Shown here one piece after another: positions 44,735 to 52,509 of a stretch of 64,000 nt of DNA (position 1 is its first letter; every line of letters starts with the position of its first letter). The DNA comes from Lachnospiraceae bacterium UBA4338 (GTDB lineage: Bacteria; Bacillota; Clostridia; Lachnospirales; Lachnospiraceae): the NCBI GenBank assembly GCA_002393735.1, contig DGTK01000015.1, positions 97,367 through 161,366 of the forward strand, written 5' to 3'. The position numbers were made by a program, and so were the translations under genes. The notes below the pieces were generated by a model. It made no database searches and was not told the origin of the DNA. It worked only from the letters and a program-made list of their open reading frames with translations.

Positions 44735-45190
44735 ATGATAATTAACACAAGATTGTTTGGAAATGTTGATCTTTCTGATGACAAAATTCTTCATTTCCCG
44801 GGCGGAATCATCGGATTCCCGGAACTTCAGGACTTCGCTTTAATTCATGATGAAGATCAGGGCGAAGGAGCAGGTATCAGATATCTGCAGTGCATTCAGG
44901 AACCAGGCTTTGCAATGCCGGTTATTGATCCTCTCAAGGTTAAGCCTGATTATAATCCATTGGTAGAGGATGAACTCCTTAAGAGATTGGGAGATTATGA
45001 TGCGAATGAATTATTAGTTCTTACAACTATCACAGTTCCATCAGATTTATCAAAGATGAGCGTTAATCTTAAAGCGCCATTTGTAATTAATGCAGGTAAT
45101 CGTCAGGCATGTCAGATCATAGTTGAGGATTATGAAGTTAAGTTCCCAATTTATGAACTTCTGCAATCAATGAAGAAAGCAGGTGGTTGA
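44735..45190 (+). CDS. fliW: Flagellar assembly factor FliW
   Basis: A 151-residue protein that binds CsrA allosterically and also flagellin, releasing CsrA's translational block on flagellin when flagellin levels fall. Landmarks: ILHFPGGIIGFPELQDFALI and the C-terminal IVEDYEVKFPIYELL. The ATG at 44735 has AAAGGTGG about 6 bases upstream; the frame is open to 44711. The stop lies one base before the csrA start. Confidence 0.95.
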   Translation: MIINTRLFGNVDLSDDKILHFPGGIIGFPELQDFALIHDEDQGEGAGIRYLQCIQEPGFAMPVIDPLKVKPDYNPLVEDELLKRLGDYDANELLVLTTITVPSDLSKMSVNLKAPFVINAGNRQACQIIVEDYEVKFPIYELLQSMKKAGG

Positions 45191-45191
45191 T

Positions 45192-45407
45192 ATGTTGGCA
45201 TTATCAAGAAAAAAGAATGAAGCAATCGTAATTAATAATAATGTAGAAGTTACGGTGCTGGAAGTAAAGGGAGACCAGGTTAAACTTGGTATATCAGCTC
45301 CTAAAGATATTCCGGTATATCGTAAGGAAGTATATGTTCAGATCCAGGAAGCTAACAAAGATGCTATGACAGCAGATAGTGTTAATGCTTTGAAAGGACT
45401 ACTGTAA
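45192..45407 (+). CDS. csrA: Carbon storage regulator CsrA
   Basis: A 71-residue RNA-binding dimer that represses translation by covering GGA motifs in leaders. The sequence MLALSRKKNEAIVINNNVEV, VKLGISAPKDIPVYRKEVY has the conserved N-terminal beta-strand and the arginine of the RNA-binding surface. The ATG at 45192 is preceded by AGGTGG in the end of fliW; translation is probably coupled. Candidate targets lie downstream (flaG and both flagellins). Confidence 0.97.
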   Translation: MLALSRKKNEAIVINNNVEVTVLEVKGDQVKLGISAPKDIPVYRKEVYVQIQEANKDAMTADSVNALKGLL

Positions 45408-45442
45408 TTTACATATATATTGTTTGAGTTTATTTGATGTTC

Positions 45443-45474
45443 AGGGCTGTACTTAAAGGTGCAGCCCTTGTTCG
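45443..45474 (+). terminator. Intrinsic terminator after csrA
   Basis: AGGGCTGTAC (45443-45452) with GTGCAGCCCT (45459-45468), then TGTTC. It separates the flgM-to-csrA operon from flaG. Confidence 0.75.
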
Positions 45475-45506
45475 TAAAAAAAATTAAAAAAAATTATTTT
45501 TTGGTA

Positions 45507-45533
45507 TAAAGTTTTGTTATTAATATCCGATAA
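45507..45533 (+). promoter_or_regulatory. Sigma-28-type promoter for flaG-fliD
   Basis: TAAA (45507-45510), 16 bases, CCGATAA (45527-45533), the best sigma-28 match in the window; about 100-base leader to flaG. Confidence 0.75.
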
Positions 45534-45621
45534 AGATATTGAGATAATGCAAAGAGTCTTTATTTGCATATCAGATACTTATAGGTTATAATTAAATGGT
45601 AACATTAATTATTGTTTTTAT

Positions 45622-45637
45622 ATCACATGGAGGTGAT
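45622..45637 (+). promoter_or_regulatory. Hairpin placing the flaG ribosome site in a GGA loop (CsrA-type site)
   Basis: ATCAC (45622-45626) and GTGAT (45633-45637) enclose ATGGAG, so the GGA of the Shine-Dalgarno is presented in a hexaloop five bases before the flaG ATG. This is the favoured CsrA target geometry. Confidence 0.65.
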
Positions 45638-45641
45638 AACT

Positions 45642-46076
45642 ATGGCAATTGATGCATTAGGTGGAGTAGTTAGTTATCAGGCTCAGCAGATAACTAAACC
45701 ACAGGTTGAAGTACAGCATACGGCAGAGTCCATGGAAGGACCAGATGTGCAGACTGTGAAAATGGTAGATGAGACTACCAAGATAGTTGAAAGCTCCGAG
45801 GAAAAGGAAGGTAATCTTCAGAATTTCCAGCAGCAGCAACAGGAACAGCAACAGGTCACAAATGAACAGATTCGTAAGACTGTAGAAGAAATTAACAAGA
45901 AAGCCATGAATTCTGAAGTTCAGTTCGGTATTCATGAAGCTACTAATCGTGTGACAATTAAGATTGTTGACAAGAAGACCAAAGAAGTAATTAAGGAGTT
46001 ACCGCCTGAGAAGACTTTGGATATGATTGCAAAGGCTTGGGAGATTGCGGGAATCCTTGTAGATGAAAAGAGATAA
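45642..46076 (+). CDS. flaG: Flagellar protein FlaG
   Basis: A 144-residue protein with a polar, glutamine-rich N-terminal half (QQQQQEQQQ near residues 65-74) and a conserved C-terminal FlaG domain (FGIHEATNRVTIKIVDKKTKEVIKELPPEKTL, shown here only as a location, residues about 94-125). FlaG influences filament length in some bacteria. The ATG at 45642 is used; AGGTG forms part of a hairpin. It is first of the flaG-fliD unit. Confidence 0.9.
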   Translation: MAIDALGGVVSYQAQQITKPQVEVQHTAESMEGPDVQTVKMVDETTKIVESSEEKEGNLQNFQQQQQEQQQVTNEQIRKTVEEINKKAMNSEVQFGIHEATNRVTIKIVDKKTKEVIKELPPEKTLDMIAKAWEIAGILVDEKR

Positions 46077-46088
46077 GGAGGGAATACT

Positions 46089-47576
46089 ATGCCAAGCTCA
46101 GCTAATTTGATAAGATTGACCGGTATGAACTCCGGTATGGATACTGAAAGTATCATTACAGCCCTTGTTTCTACAAAGCAGACTAAGGTTGATGATGCCA
46201 AGAAGGCTCAGACTAAACTGCAGTGGACCCAGGATGCATGGAAAGACATTAACTCTCAGGTATATAGTTTGTATTCAGGCAAACTTAGTAATATGAGATT
46301 TAGTACATCTTATGCTAAGATGGCAACTAAGACATCTAATAGTGCTCTTACAGTAGTCGCAGGTAGTAATGCCGTTCAGGGCGTGCAGACTGCTAAGATT
46401 GTTTCAGCAGCAAAGGCTGGATATCTTACTGGTGGTGAGTTAGAGACAGCAGAAGGTGGCAAAGTTAATGCAGATACAAAGCTTGCTGATATGGGTATCA
46501 GTGCAGGAAGTATTTCTGTGACAGTTGGTAAAGAAACCAAAAACATAGAAATTACTGATGATATGACTATGTCTGGTTTTGTAAACAAACTCAGAGACGC
46601 TGGTGTTAATGCAAACTTTGATGAAGTTAACCAGAGATTATTTATTAGTTCTAAGGCTACAGGTCTTAAGAATGATTTCTCATTCAGTGGAGATGCAGAG
46701 ACACTTAAGAGTTTAGGGCTTTCAGCAGAAGGTGGTGCTAAGAAGTTAGCTGCATCTGATGCAGAACTTGAACTTAATGGTGCAACATTTAAGTCAGACA
46801 GTAATTCGTTAACCATTAATGGATCCACTTATATTATTAATGGCGAGACATCTGAAAACATATCTATTACAACTGAAACGGATACCAGCGGTATATATGA
46901 TATGATTAAGGGTTTCCTTAAAGAGTACAATACTGCTATTAATGCGATGTCTAAAGCGTATAATGCTGAAGCAGCCAAGGGATATGAGCCGCTTACAGAT
47001 GATATGAAAGCAGCGATGAGTGAGAAACAGATAGATGAGTGGGAATCTAAAATTAAGGATTCTCTGCTTCGCAAGGATTCTACATTAAGTGGTGTAATGT
47101 CTGCTATGCGTATGGCTATGCAAGAAGGCGTAGAGGTAGATGGCGTAACAATGTATCTTTCAGATTTTGGTATAAATACAGGTAGTTATTTCGATACTGA
47201 TGCAAATGAGAGATATGCATACCATATTGATGGCGATGCTGATGATAGTACAACTGCAACAAAGGCAGACAAGTTGAAAGCGGCTATTGCCTCAGATCCT
47301 ACAAAGGTTACAAAGTTCTTCCAAGAGTTATCAAGCAAAGTTTATACAGCCCTATATGATAAAATGGGTTCAACAGATTATAGTTCAATCTATAAAGTAT
47401 ATAATGATAAAAAGATGAAGAGCGATTATGATAGTTATACAAAGAAAATCGCTGATCTTGAGAAGAAACTGCAGGATGCTGAAGATAAGTATTATAAGCA
47501 GTTTAGTAAGATGGAAACGGCTTTATCTAAACTTAATAGTAACCAAAGTTACTTATCAGGCCTGTTTGCCAGATAG
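46089..47576 (+). CDS. fliD: Flagellar filament cap protein FliD
   Basis: A 495-residue cap protein that folds flagellin subunits at the filament tip. The N-terminus contains the FliD motif RLTGMNSGMDTESIITALV, the middle is a beta-rich domain, and the C-terminus has coiled-coil helices (YTKKIADLEKKLQDAEDKYYKQF) ending LSGLFAR. AAGGAGGG precedes the ATG, 12 bases after flaG. Confidence 0.95.
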   Translation: MPSSANLIRLTGMNSGMDTESIITALVSTKQTKVDDAKKAQTKLQWTQDAWKDINSQVYSLYSGKLSNMRFSTSYAKMATKTSNSALTVVAGSNAVQGVQTAKIVSAAKAGYLTGGELETAEGGKVNADTKLADMGISAGSISVTVGKETKNIEITDDMTMSGFVNKLRDAGVNANFDEVNQRLFISSKATGLKNDFSFSGDAETLKSLGLSAEGGAKKLAASDAELELNGATFKSDSNSLTINGSTYIINGETSENISITTETDTSGIYDMIKGFLKEYNTAINAMSKAYNAEAAKGYEPLTDDMKAAMSEKQIDEWESKIKDSLLRKDSTLSGVMSAMRMAMQEGVEVDGVTMYLSDFGINTGSYFDTDANERYAYHIDGDADDSTTATKADKLKAAIASDPTKVTKFFQELSSKVYTALYDKMGSTDYSSIYKVYNDKKMKSDYDSYTKKIADLEKKLQDAEDKYYKQFSKMETALSKLNSNQSYLSGLFAR

Positions 47577-47606
47577 TTGATTATGTTATAATATAATTTA
47601 AATAAG

Positions 47607-47640
47607 AATATTCCCACTGCATTGCGGTGGGAATATTTAT
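47607..47640. terminator. Strong hairpin between fliD and fliS
   Basis: AATATTCCCAC (47607-47617) pairs perfectly with GTGGGAATATT (47627-47637), inner GC/GC pairs extend it. No proper T-run, so it may protect the mRNA or attenuate rather than terminate. Confidence 0.6.
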
Positions 47641-47675
47641 AAAGAAAAAATTTTCTTGCTAAAGGAGATTATTAA

Positions 47676-48056
47676 ATGGCTAATAATCCATATGAACAGT
47701 ATCAGAAGAGTAAAATATTAACAGCGTCACCAGCTGAATTAACATTGATGTTATATGATGGTGCTATCAAGTTTGGTAATATTGCAAAGAGTGGAATGGA
47801 AGAAAAAGACATTCAGAAGGCTCATACCAATGTAATTAAAGTTCAGAAGATTATCGAAGAGTTCCGTAATACTTTAGATCATAAATATCCTATTGCAGAT
47901 GAACTTGATAATGTATATGCATACTTACTTCAAAGACTTATGGAAGCAAATATTAAGAAAGATCCAGAAATAATGGAAGAAATAATTGGTCATCTTCGCA
48001 GTATGAGAGATACCTGGGCAGAAGTGATGCGTAAGAATAAAGCAGGTGAAGCATAG
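47676..48056 (+). CDS. fliS: Flagellin export chaperone FliS
   Basis: A 126-residue helical-bundle chaperone that wraps the C-terminus of flagellin and stops premature polymerisation. Landmarks are NPYEQYQKSKILTASPAELTLMLYDGAIKF in the first 40 residues and the MRDTWAEVMRK helix near the C-terminus. AAAGGAG lies 8 bases before the ATG. Confidence 0.95.
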   Translation: MANNPYEQYQKSKILTASPAELTLMLYDGAIKFGNIAKSGMEEKDIQKAHTNVIKVQKIIEEFRNTLDHKYPIADELDNVYAYLLQRLMEANIKKDPEIMEEIIGHLRSMRDTWAEVMRKNKAGEA

Positions 48057-48063
48057 TATATAT

Positions 48064-48082
48064 CATATGGGGGTGACATATG
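48064..48082 (+). promoter_or_regulatory. Hairpin with the ribosome site in its loop before the FliT-like gene
   Basis: CATATG (48064-48069) pairs with CATATG (48077-48082) around GGGGTGA; the loop is the Shine-Dalgarno and the 3' arm contains the start codon. Confidence 0.5.
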
Positions 48083-48559
48083 GATAACAGTTATATTGAT
48101 ATGATGATTGATAGTATGAATAAAAAAATTGCTATTTTGAATCAACTGATTGATAAAACAGAAAACCAGAAAGATTTATTTAAAGATGATATAGAACCAG
48201 ACTGGGACAAGTTTGATACTCTTATTGATGAGAAGGATGTTCTGATAAATAATCTGACAGAACTTGATAACGGTTTTGAATCTTTATTTAACAGAGTAAA
48301 AGAAGAACTTACAAACAATAAAGACAAATATGCATCCAAGATTGCGTTGATGCAGCAGTTAATAAGCGAGGTTACAAACTTAAGTACAAAACTTGAAGCT
48401 TTGGAAACAAGAAATAAAAGCCTTATTGAGCAAAAGGTGGCAGCAGGAAGACAAAATTTAAGAACAAGCAAAGTAAGTAATCAGGTTGCCATGAATTACT
48501 ATAATAAGATGAATAAAATAAATAATGTAGATCCGCAATTAATGGATATGAAAAGTTAA
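48080..48559 (+). CDS. Helical flagellar protein, FliT/FlgN-like chaperone
   Basis: A 159-residue, almost entirely helical, charged protein (IDMMIDSMNKKIAILNQLID; EKDVLINNLTELDNGFESLF; SKIALMQQLISEVTNLSTKLEAL in parts). Its place directly after fliS is where fliT lies in many genomes, and the helix pattern with LIDEKD resembles FlgN/FliT. It probably chaperones FliD or another late export substrate. Sequence similarity is low, so the name rests mainly on position and length. Confidence 0.65.
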   Translation: MDNSYIDMMIDSMNKKIAILNQLIDKTENQKDLFKDDIEPDWDKFDTLIDEKDVLINNLTELDNGFESLFNRVKEELTNNKDKYASKIALMQQLISEVTNLSTKLEALETRNKSLIEQKVAAGRQNLRTSKVSNQVAMNYYNKMNKINNVDPQLMDMKS

Positions 48560-48664
48560 TCACTAGATGATGTGTATTTTCCCCTTATAAACAACATATT
48601 TAGTGAAATTGTATAAAATAATTATAAAATATCAAAAAAAGTTGAAAAAAATGTATAAAAGGGG

Positions 48665-48691
48665 TAAAGTATTATTAAATTAACCCGATAT
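48665..48691 (+). promoter_or_regulatory. Sigma-28-type promoter for flagellin gene 1
   Basis: TAAA (48665-48668), 15 bases, CCCGATAT (48684-48691). A leader of about 120 bases follows. Confidence 0.75.
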
Positions 48692-48775
48692 ATAAGTTGT
48701 AAGGGTTAAAAACCGAACGATAATGATTCTGAAGGAGCGTACGGCCGGAGGATGAGTTATAAAAAACAATTAGGT

Positions 48776-48791
48776 GTAGCAAGGATGCTAC
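48776..48791 (+). promoter_or_regulatory. CsrA-type hairpin in the leader of flagellin gene 1
   Basis: GTAGC (48776-48780) and GCTAC (48787-48791) enclose AAGGAT. The segment TAGCAAGGATGCTA is very close to the CsrA SELEX consensus RUACARGGAUGU. A second GGA site is the Shine-Dalgarno CAAGGAGGA at 48804-48812, 13 bases downstream. Confidence 0.7.
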
Positions 48792-48819
48792 GGATTTCTA
48801 TTTCAAGGAGGAAACAATT

Positions 48820-49629
48820 ATGGTAGTACAACACAACATTACAGCAATGAACTCAAACAGAATGCTTGGCGTTACAACAAGTTCCCAGGCAAAATCAACC
48901 GAGAAGTTATCTTCAGGTTACAAGATCAACAGAGCAGCAGATGATGCAGCTGGTTTAGCAATCTCTGAAAAAATGAGAAGACAGATTAGAGGCCTTACAC
49001 AGGCAGCTAATAACGCTCAGGATGGTATTTCATGTGTACAGACAGCTGAAGGTGCTTTAGCAGAAGTTCATGATATGCTTCAGAGAATCAATGAGTTAGC
49101 AGTTCAGTCAGCAAATGGTACTAACATGTCCAAGGACCGTGAGTATCTTAACGCTGAAGTTAAGCAGCTTACAGACGAAATCGATAAGGTAGCAAACAGC
49201 GTTACTTTCAATGAGCAGAAGCTTCTTGATGGTAAGTTTGATACTAAATTACAGGTTGGCTCTGAAAAGGGTGACGAACTTGGAATTAAGATCGAGAAGA
49301 TGACAGCTACAGCATTAAAGGTTGATGGTGTTGATATTTCTAAGGCTGATACAGCTAAGGATGCTATCAAGACTGTTAAAGATGCTCTTGAAACTGTTTC
49401 AAAACAGAGAGCAGATCTTGGTGCTATTCAGAACAGACTTGAGCATAAGGTTTCTAACCTCAACAATATCGTTGAGAATACAACCGCAGCTGAGTCAAGA
49501 ATCCGTGATACAGATATGGCTTCTGAAATGGTTAAGTTTACAAACAATAACGTACTTGCTCAGGCAGGTACAGCAATGCTTGCTCAGGCTAACCAGTCAA
49601 ATCAGAGCGTATTATCATTACTCGGATAA
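48820..49629 (+). CDS. hag: Flagellin (copy 1)
   Basis: The 269-residue filament subunit. It has only the conserved D0/D1 parts: N-terminal VQHNITAMNSNRMLGVTTSS, SGYKINRAADDAAGLAISEKM and C-terminal AESRIRDTDMASEMVKF, ANQSNQSVLSLLG. The variable surface domains D2/D3 are missing, as in Bacillus Hag-type short flagellins. AAGGAGG lies 8 bases before the ATG. It has its own sigma-28-like promoter, CsrA-type leader and terminator. Confidence 0.97.
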   Translation: MVVQHNITAMNSNRMLGVTTSSQAKSTEKLSSGYKINRAADDAAGLAISEKMRRQIRGLTQAANNAQDGISCVQTAEGALAEVHDMLQRINELAVQSANGTNMSKDREYLNAEVKQLTDEIDKVANSVTFNEQKLLDGKFDTKLQVGSEKGDELGIKIEKMTATALKVDGVDISKADTAKDAIKTVKDALETVSKQRADLGAIQNRLEHKVSNLNNIVENTTAAESRIRDTDMASEMVKFTNNNVLAQAGTAMLAQANQSNQSVLSLLG

Positions 49630-49651
49630 TTATCATTGCGACAACTACCTC

Positions 49652-49681
49652 AAGGGATCGACATTAGTCGGTCCCTTTTTC
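49652..49681 (+). terminator. Intrinsic terminator after flagellin gene 1
   Basis: AAGGGATCGAC (49652-49662) with GTCGGTCCCTT (49667-49677), ATTA loop and T-run. Confidence 0.88.
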
Positions 49682-49715
49682 TTTGTGAAATAATACGAAA
49701 AATTTGAAAAAAGGG

Positions 49716-49742
49716 TTAAGTATTTTGCAATTATTTCGATAT
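49716..49742 (+). promoter_or_regulatory. Sigma-28-type promoter for flagellin gene 2
   Basis: TTAA (49716-49719), 15 bases, TTCGATAT (49735-49742); closely parallels the gene 1 promoter. Confidence 0.7.
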
Positions 49743-49809
49743 ATAATATGTAGGGCAATGAAACCGGTAATGATCTAGAGCATAAAGCTGTTAGATTCAT
49801 TATCATAAT

Positions 49810-49824
49810 GAGGATGGAAACCTC
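49810..49824 (+). promoter_or_regulatory. CsrA-type hairpin in the leader of flagellin gene 2
   Basis: GAGG (49810-49813) and CCTC (49821-49824) enclose ATGGAAA with GGA in the loop; the Shine-Dalgarno AAGGAGA (49837-49843) supplies a second GGA. Confidence 0.5.
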
Positions 49825-49851
49825 GGATTAAATATTAAGGAGAATAAGATT

Positions 49852-50661
49852 ATGGTAGTACAGCACAATTTAACAGCAATGAATTCAAACAGAATGCTTG
49901 GAGTAACAACTTCATCACAGGCAAAATCAACAGAAAAGTTATCATCTGGTTACAAGATTAATAGAGCTGCAGATGATGCAGCTGGTTTAGCAATTTCAGA
50001 AAAAATGAGAAGACAGATTAGAGGTCTTTCACAGGCAGCTACAAATGCTCAGGATGGTATTTCATGTGTACAGACAGCTGAAGGTGCTTTAGCAGAAGTT
50101 CATGACATGCTTCAGAGAATTAATGAGTTAGCAGTTCAGTCAGCGAACGGTACTAATATGTCTAAGGATCGTGAGTATCTTAATGCTGAAGTTAAACAAC
50201 TTAAAGATGAAATTGATAAAGTAGCAAATAGTGTTACTTTCAATGAACAGAAGCTTCTTGATGGTAAGTTTGATACAAAATTACAGGTTGGCTCTGAAAA
50301 GGGTGATGAGCTTGGAATCAAAATTGATAAGATGACTGCTACTGCATTAAAGATTGAGAGTATTGATATTTCTAAAGCTGATACAGCTAAGGATGCTATC
50401 AAGACTGTTAAAGATGCTCTTGAGACTGTTTCGAAACAGAGAGCAGATCTTGGTGCTATTCAGAACAGACTTGAACATAAGGTTTCTAACCTTAATAATA
50501 TTGTTGAAAATACAACTGCAGCTGAGTCAAGAATTCGTGATACAGATATGGCTGCTGAGATGGTTAAGTTTACAAACAATAACGTACTTGCTCAGGCTGG
50601 TACATCAATGCTTGCACAGGCTAACCAAAGTAATCAGAATGTATTGTCATTACTTCAGTAA
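49852..50661 (+). CDS. hag: Flagellin (copy 2)
   Basis: A 269-residue flagellin nearly identical in protein sequence to copy 1; about a dozen substitutions are visible (for example IESIDIS for VDGVDIS, KIDKM for KIEKM, SNQNVLSLLQ at the end). DNA differences are mostly synonymous, so the duplication is not recent and both copies are under constraint. AAGGAGA precedes the ATG. It has its own sigma-28-like promoter and shares a terminator with the convergent Maf-type gene. Confidence 0.97.
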   Translation: MVVQHNLTAMNSNRMLGVTTSSQAKSTEKLSSGYKINRAADDAAGLAISEKMRRQIRGLSQAATNAQDGISCVQTAEGALAEVHDMLQRINELAVQSANGTNMSKDREYLNAEVKQLKDEIDKVANSVTFNEQKLLDGKFDTKLQVGSEKGDELGIKIDKMTATALKIESIDISKADTAKDAIKTVKDALETVSKQRADLGAIQNRLEHKVSNLNNIVENTTAAESRIRDTDMAAEMVKFTNNNVLAQAGTSMLAQANQSNQNVLSLLQ

Positions 50662-50692
50662 AATAATAGTAAAATAATTAATGATATATATG

Positions 50693-50740
50693 AAAAGGGC
50701 GTGTGAAAAACCGAAAGTTTTTTCATTCGCCCCTTTTTTA
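50693..50740. terminator. Bidirectional terminator between flagellin gene 2 and the Maf-type gene
   Basis: AAAAGGGCG pairs with CGCCCCTTTT and, inside, GAAAAA pairs with TTTTTC, followed by a T-run; A-rich 5' side supports use on the minus strand too. Confidence 0.8.
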
Positions 50741-50747
50741 TAGTTTT

Positions 50748-52286
50748 TTAAAAAGTCTGATGCTTTGCTCCCTTAATTAAAGCACCGTCTTTGGACAGAT
50801 TATAGAATGTAATGTGATTATATTTTTTAATTTGATCTTCTATTCCAGAGATATATCTTTTGAAGTTTTCTCTTGTATATACGGATCCTCCATTCACGGA
50901 AGGAACTTCAATCATTGAATCGTGATTAATTTCTTTGTTGTCCATGGTGCCTTCGGCGTGGGTGTGATTTCCAGGATATGATAAATCCATTCCTACTAAT
51001 TCTATTTCTTTGGCACCGAGGTAGGCTGCTACATCAATACATGTTCCGGTAACGGTTCCTCTTGGCGGCCAAAGATTTTTTTCAGTTTTTTTGTAATATT
51101 TTTGAGCAAAATAGTATTCAGTACTAGGAATTAAGTATTTTTCCCCTGGATATTTTTCACCAAATTGCCAATTGCTCATATTGTCCATAATTAGGGGAAC
51201 GGAGGTATCAGTGGCATCAGATAGGTGACCATATGTCCTGTTTTGTGGATCAGAACAAACAATTATATCAGGTTTGATGCCTTCATTAATCAATCTATTA
51301 TATATTGTTGTTGCTGCTACTATAACTTTTTCTGATATGTTTTGCTTAATGTAGTTAATACAATAATCTACAGATGGTCCGCCACCAACAATAATGAAAT
51401 TTTTAGATTTTTTAGTTAATTTGAAATCATCAATATATTTATGTACGTTTGTTATGTTTCGATAAAAGTTTTGCTCACACATTCCAGATAAACTGTTACG
51501 ACTTTCTGTAGCGGAAAGAATATCGTTAATGTATATTTGGTTTTCGCCAACTTTGTCATAAACATCTTTTTCTACATATAATACTGTTTCACTTGTAATA
51601 AAGGAATCAATATTGCTTCGGAGTGAATGAATTAGTTCTCTAATATCACTGTTAACTATTAAGTGTATTTTTTCATTAGGAATATTGCTAATAACTCCAT
51701 AATTGGTTGCATAATCATACATTGTTCTATCAGTATCATAGATAAAAATATCAATGCTTTGATTAGAAAATTCATACATTTGTTGACAAAGATATCCTAA
51801 ACTACATCCAAATGTACAAAAATTTTTCATAGTAGGAATATATAATTTACTTGCTTTTTCATATGCTTCCCAAAGTGGGTCGATTGAGCTGCACAGGAAA
51901 TGATTATTTTGTGAATTTTGTATACCTAGATATCCACTCTTTGTACTGAATAATCTGTAAGTTCCTTCAGTAACATCTATTTTGCCATATAGGCTTATTG
52001 CTTTATATAAATACGGAATTAATTCCTCTAACTTATCCGCAACAGTGGTATATTCATTATTTTGTGCTTTTTCGCTGACAACTAATAATTCATTCCAAAT
52101 GTATGAACCAAATTGAAGATCAGTTGAAACAAGACTTTTGCACAATTCTGCAATGGGATTTTGCAGGTTTAACCATAATTTATGAAAGAGAAAAGTTTGT
52201 TCTTTCTGACAATAAGTTATAGCTTTTTTTATTTCAAAAATTATTTCAGCTTTAGAATAAATTTCTTCTATAAAATCTTCTGCCAT
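50748..52286 (-). CDS. Maf/DUF115-family flagellin-modification protein
   Basis: A 512-residue cytoplasmic protein of the motility accessory factor family, linked to transfer of nonulosonic acid sugars to flagellin in Campylobacter, Aeromonas and others. The DUF115 (MptE-like) core is visible in the C-terminal half: IIVGGGPSVDYCINYI, GIKPDIIVCSDPQNRTY, GTVTGTCIDVAAYLGAKEIELVGMDLSYPGN. The N-terminal 250 residues are variable. AGGAG sits before the ATG. Its location beside two flagellin genes supports the role, although no sugar-biosynthesis genes (neuB-type) are in the window. Confidence 0.85.
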   Translation of the reverse strand: MAEDFIEEIYSKAEIIFEIKKAITYCQKEQTFLFHKLWLNLQNPIAELCKSLVSTDLQFGSYIWNELLVVSEKAQNNEYTTVADKLEELIPYLYKAISLYGKIDVTEGTYRLFSTKSGYLGIQNSQNNHFLCSSIDPLWEAYEKASKLYIPTMKNFCTFGCSLGYLCQQMYEFSNQSIDIFIYDTDRTMYDYATNYGVISNIPNEKIHLIVNSDIRELIHSLRSNIDSFITSETVLYVEKDVYDKVGENQIYINDILSATESRNSLSGMCEQNFYRNITNVHKYIDDFKLTKKSKNFIIVGGGPSVDYCINYIKQNISEKVIVAATTIYNRLINEGIKPDIIVCSDPQNRTYGHLSDATDTSVPLIMDNMSNWQFGEKYPGEKYLIPSTEYYFAQKYYKKTEKNLWPPRGTVTGTCIDVAAYLGAKEIELVGMDLSYPGNHTHAEGTMDNKEINHDSMIEVPSVNGGSVYTRENFKRYISGIEDQIKKYNHITFYNLSKDGALIKGAKHQTF

Positions 52287-52358
52287 TTGAGTGCTCTCCT
52301 GATTAACAATTCTTATTTTATTATATCATAATATGCAAAAAAACAGAATTAGATTCAG

Positions 52359-52404
52359 AAAATGACAAAATAGAATTGACAATTAAAAGCGATAAGCATA
52401 TAAT
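52359..52404 (+). promoter_or_regulatory. Promoter repeat, copy 1 (upstream of the toxin-antitoxin pair)
   Basis: TTGACA (52376-52381), 17 bases, TATAAT (52399-52404), a consensus promoter. Its upstream 23 bases (52359-52381) recur with one mismatch at 53291-53313. Confidence 0.7.
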
Positions 52405-52453
52405 TATGACAAAGAGAAAATGGCAGTATTTTTGTTGCTGCCTTTCGGCTATA

Positions 52454-52490
52454 TTGTTTTCTGAATGACAATGTGATACAATTGTATTAC
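52454..52490 (+). promoter_or_regulatory. Toxin-antitoxin promoter with overlapping operator
   Basis: TTGTTT (52454-52459), 17 bases, TACAAT (52477-52482). The inverted repeat GTGATACAA/TTGTATTAC (52473-52490, 8 of 9 pairs) covers the -10, as expected for autoregulation by a ribbon-helix-helix antitoxin. Confidence 0.6.
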
Positions 52491-52509
52491 AGACAAGGAG
52501 GAAAAAGAT

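Noticed and set aside
52420..52450. Terminator of a short RNA from promoter repeat copy 1 (GGCAG/CTGCC hairpin)
   Set aside because: The stem is short with a long loop and the following T-run is only three bases; not strong enough to list.
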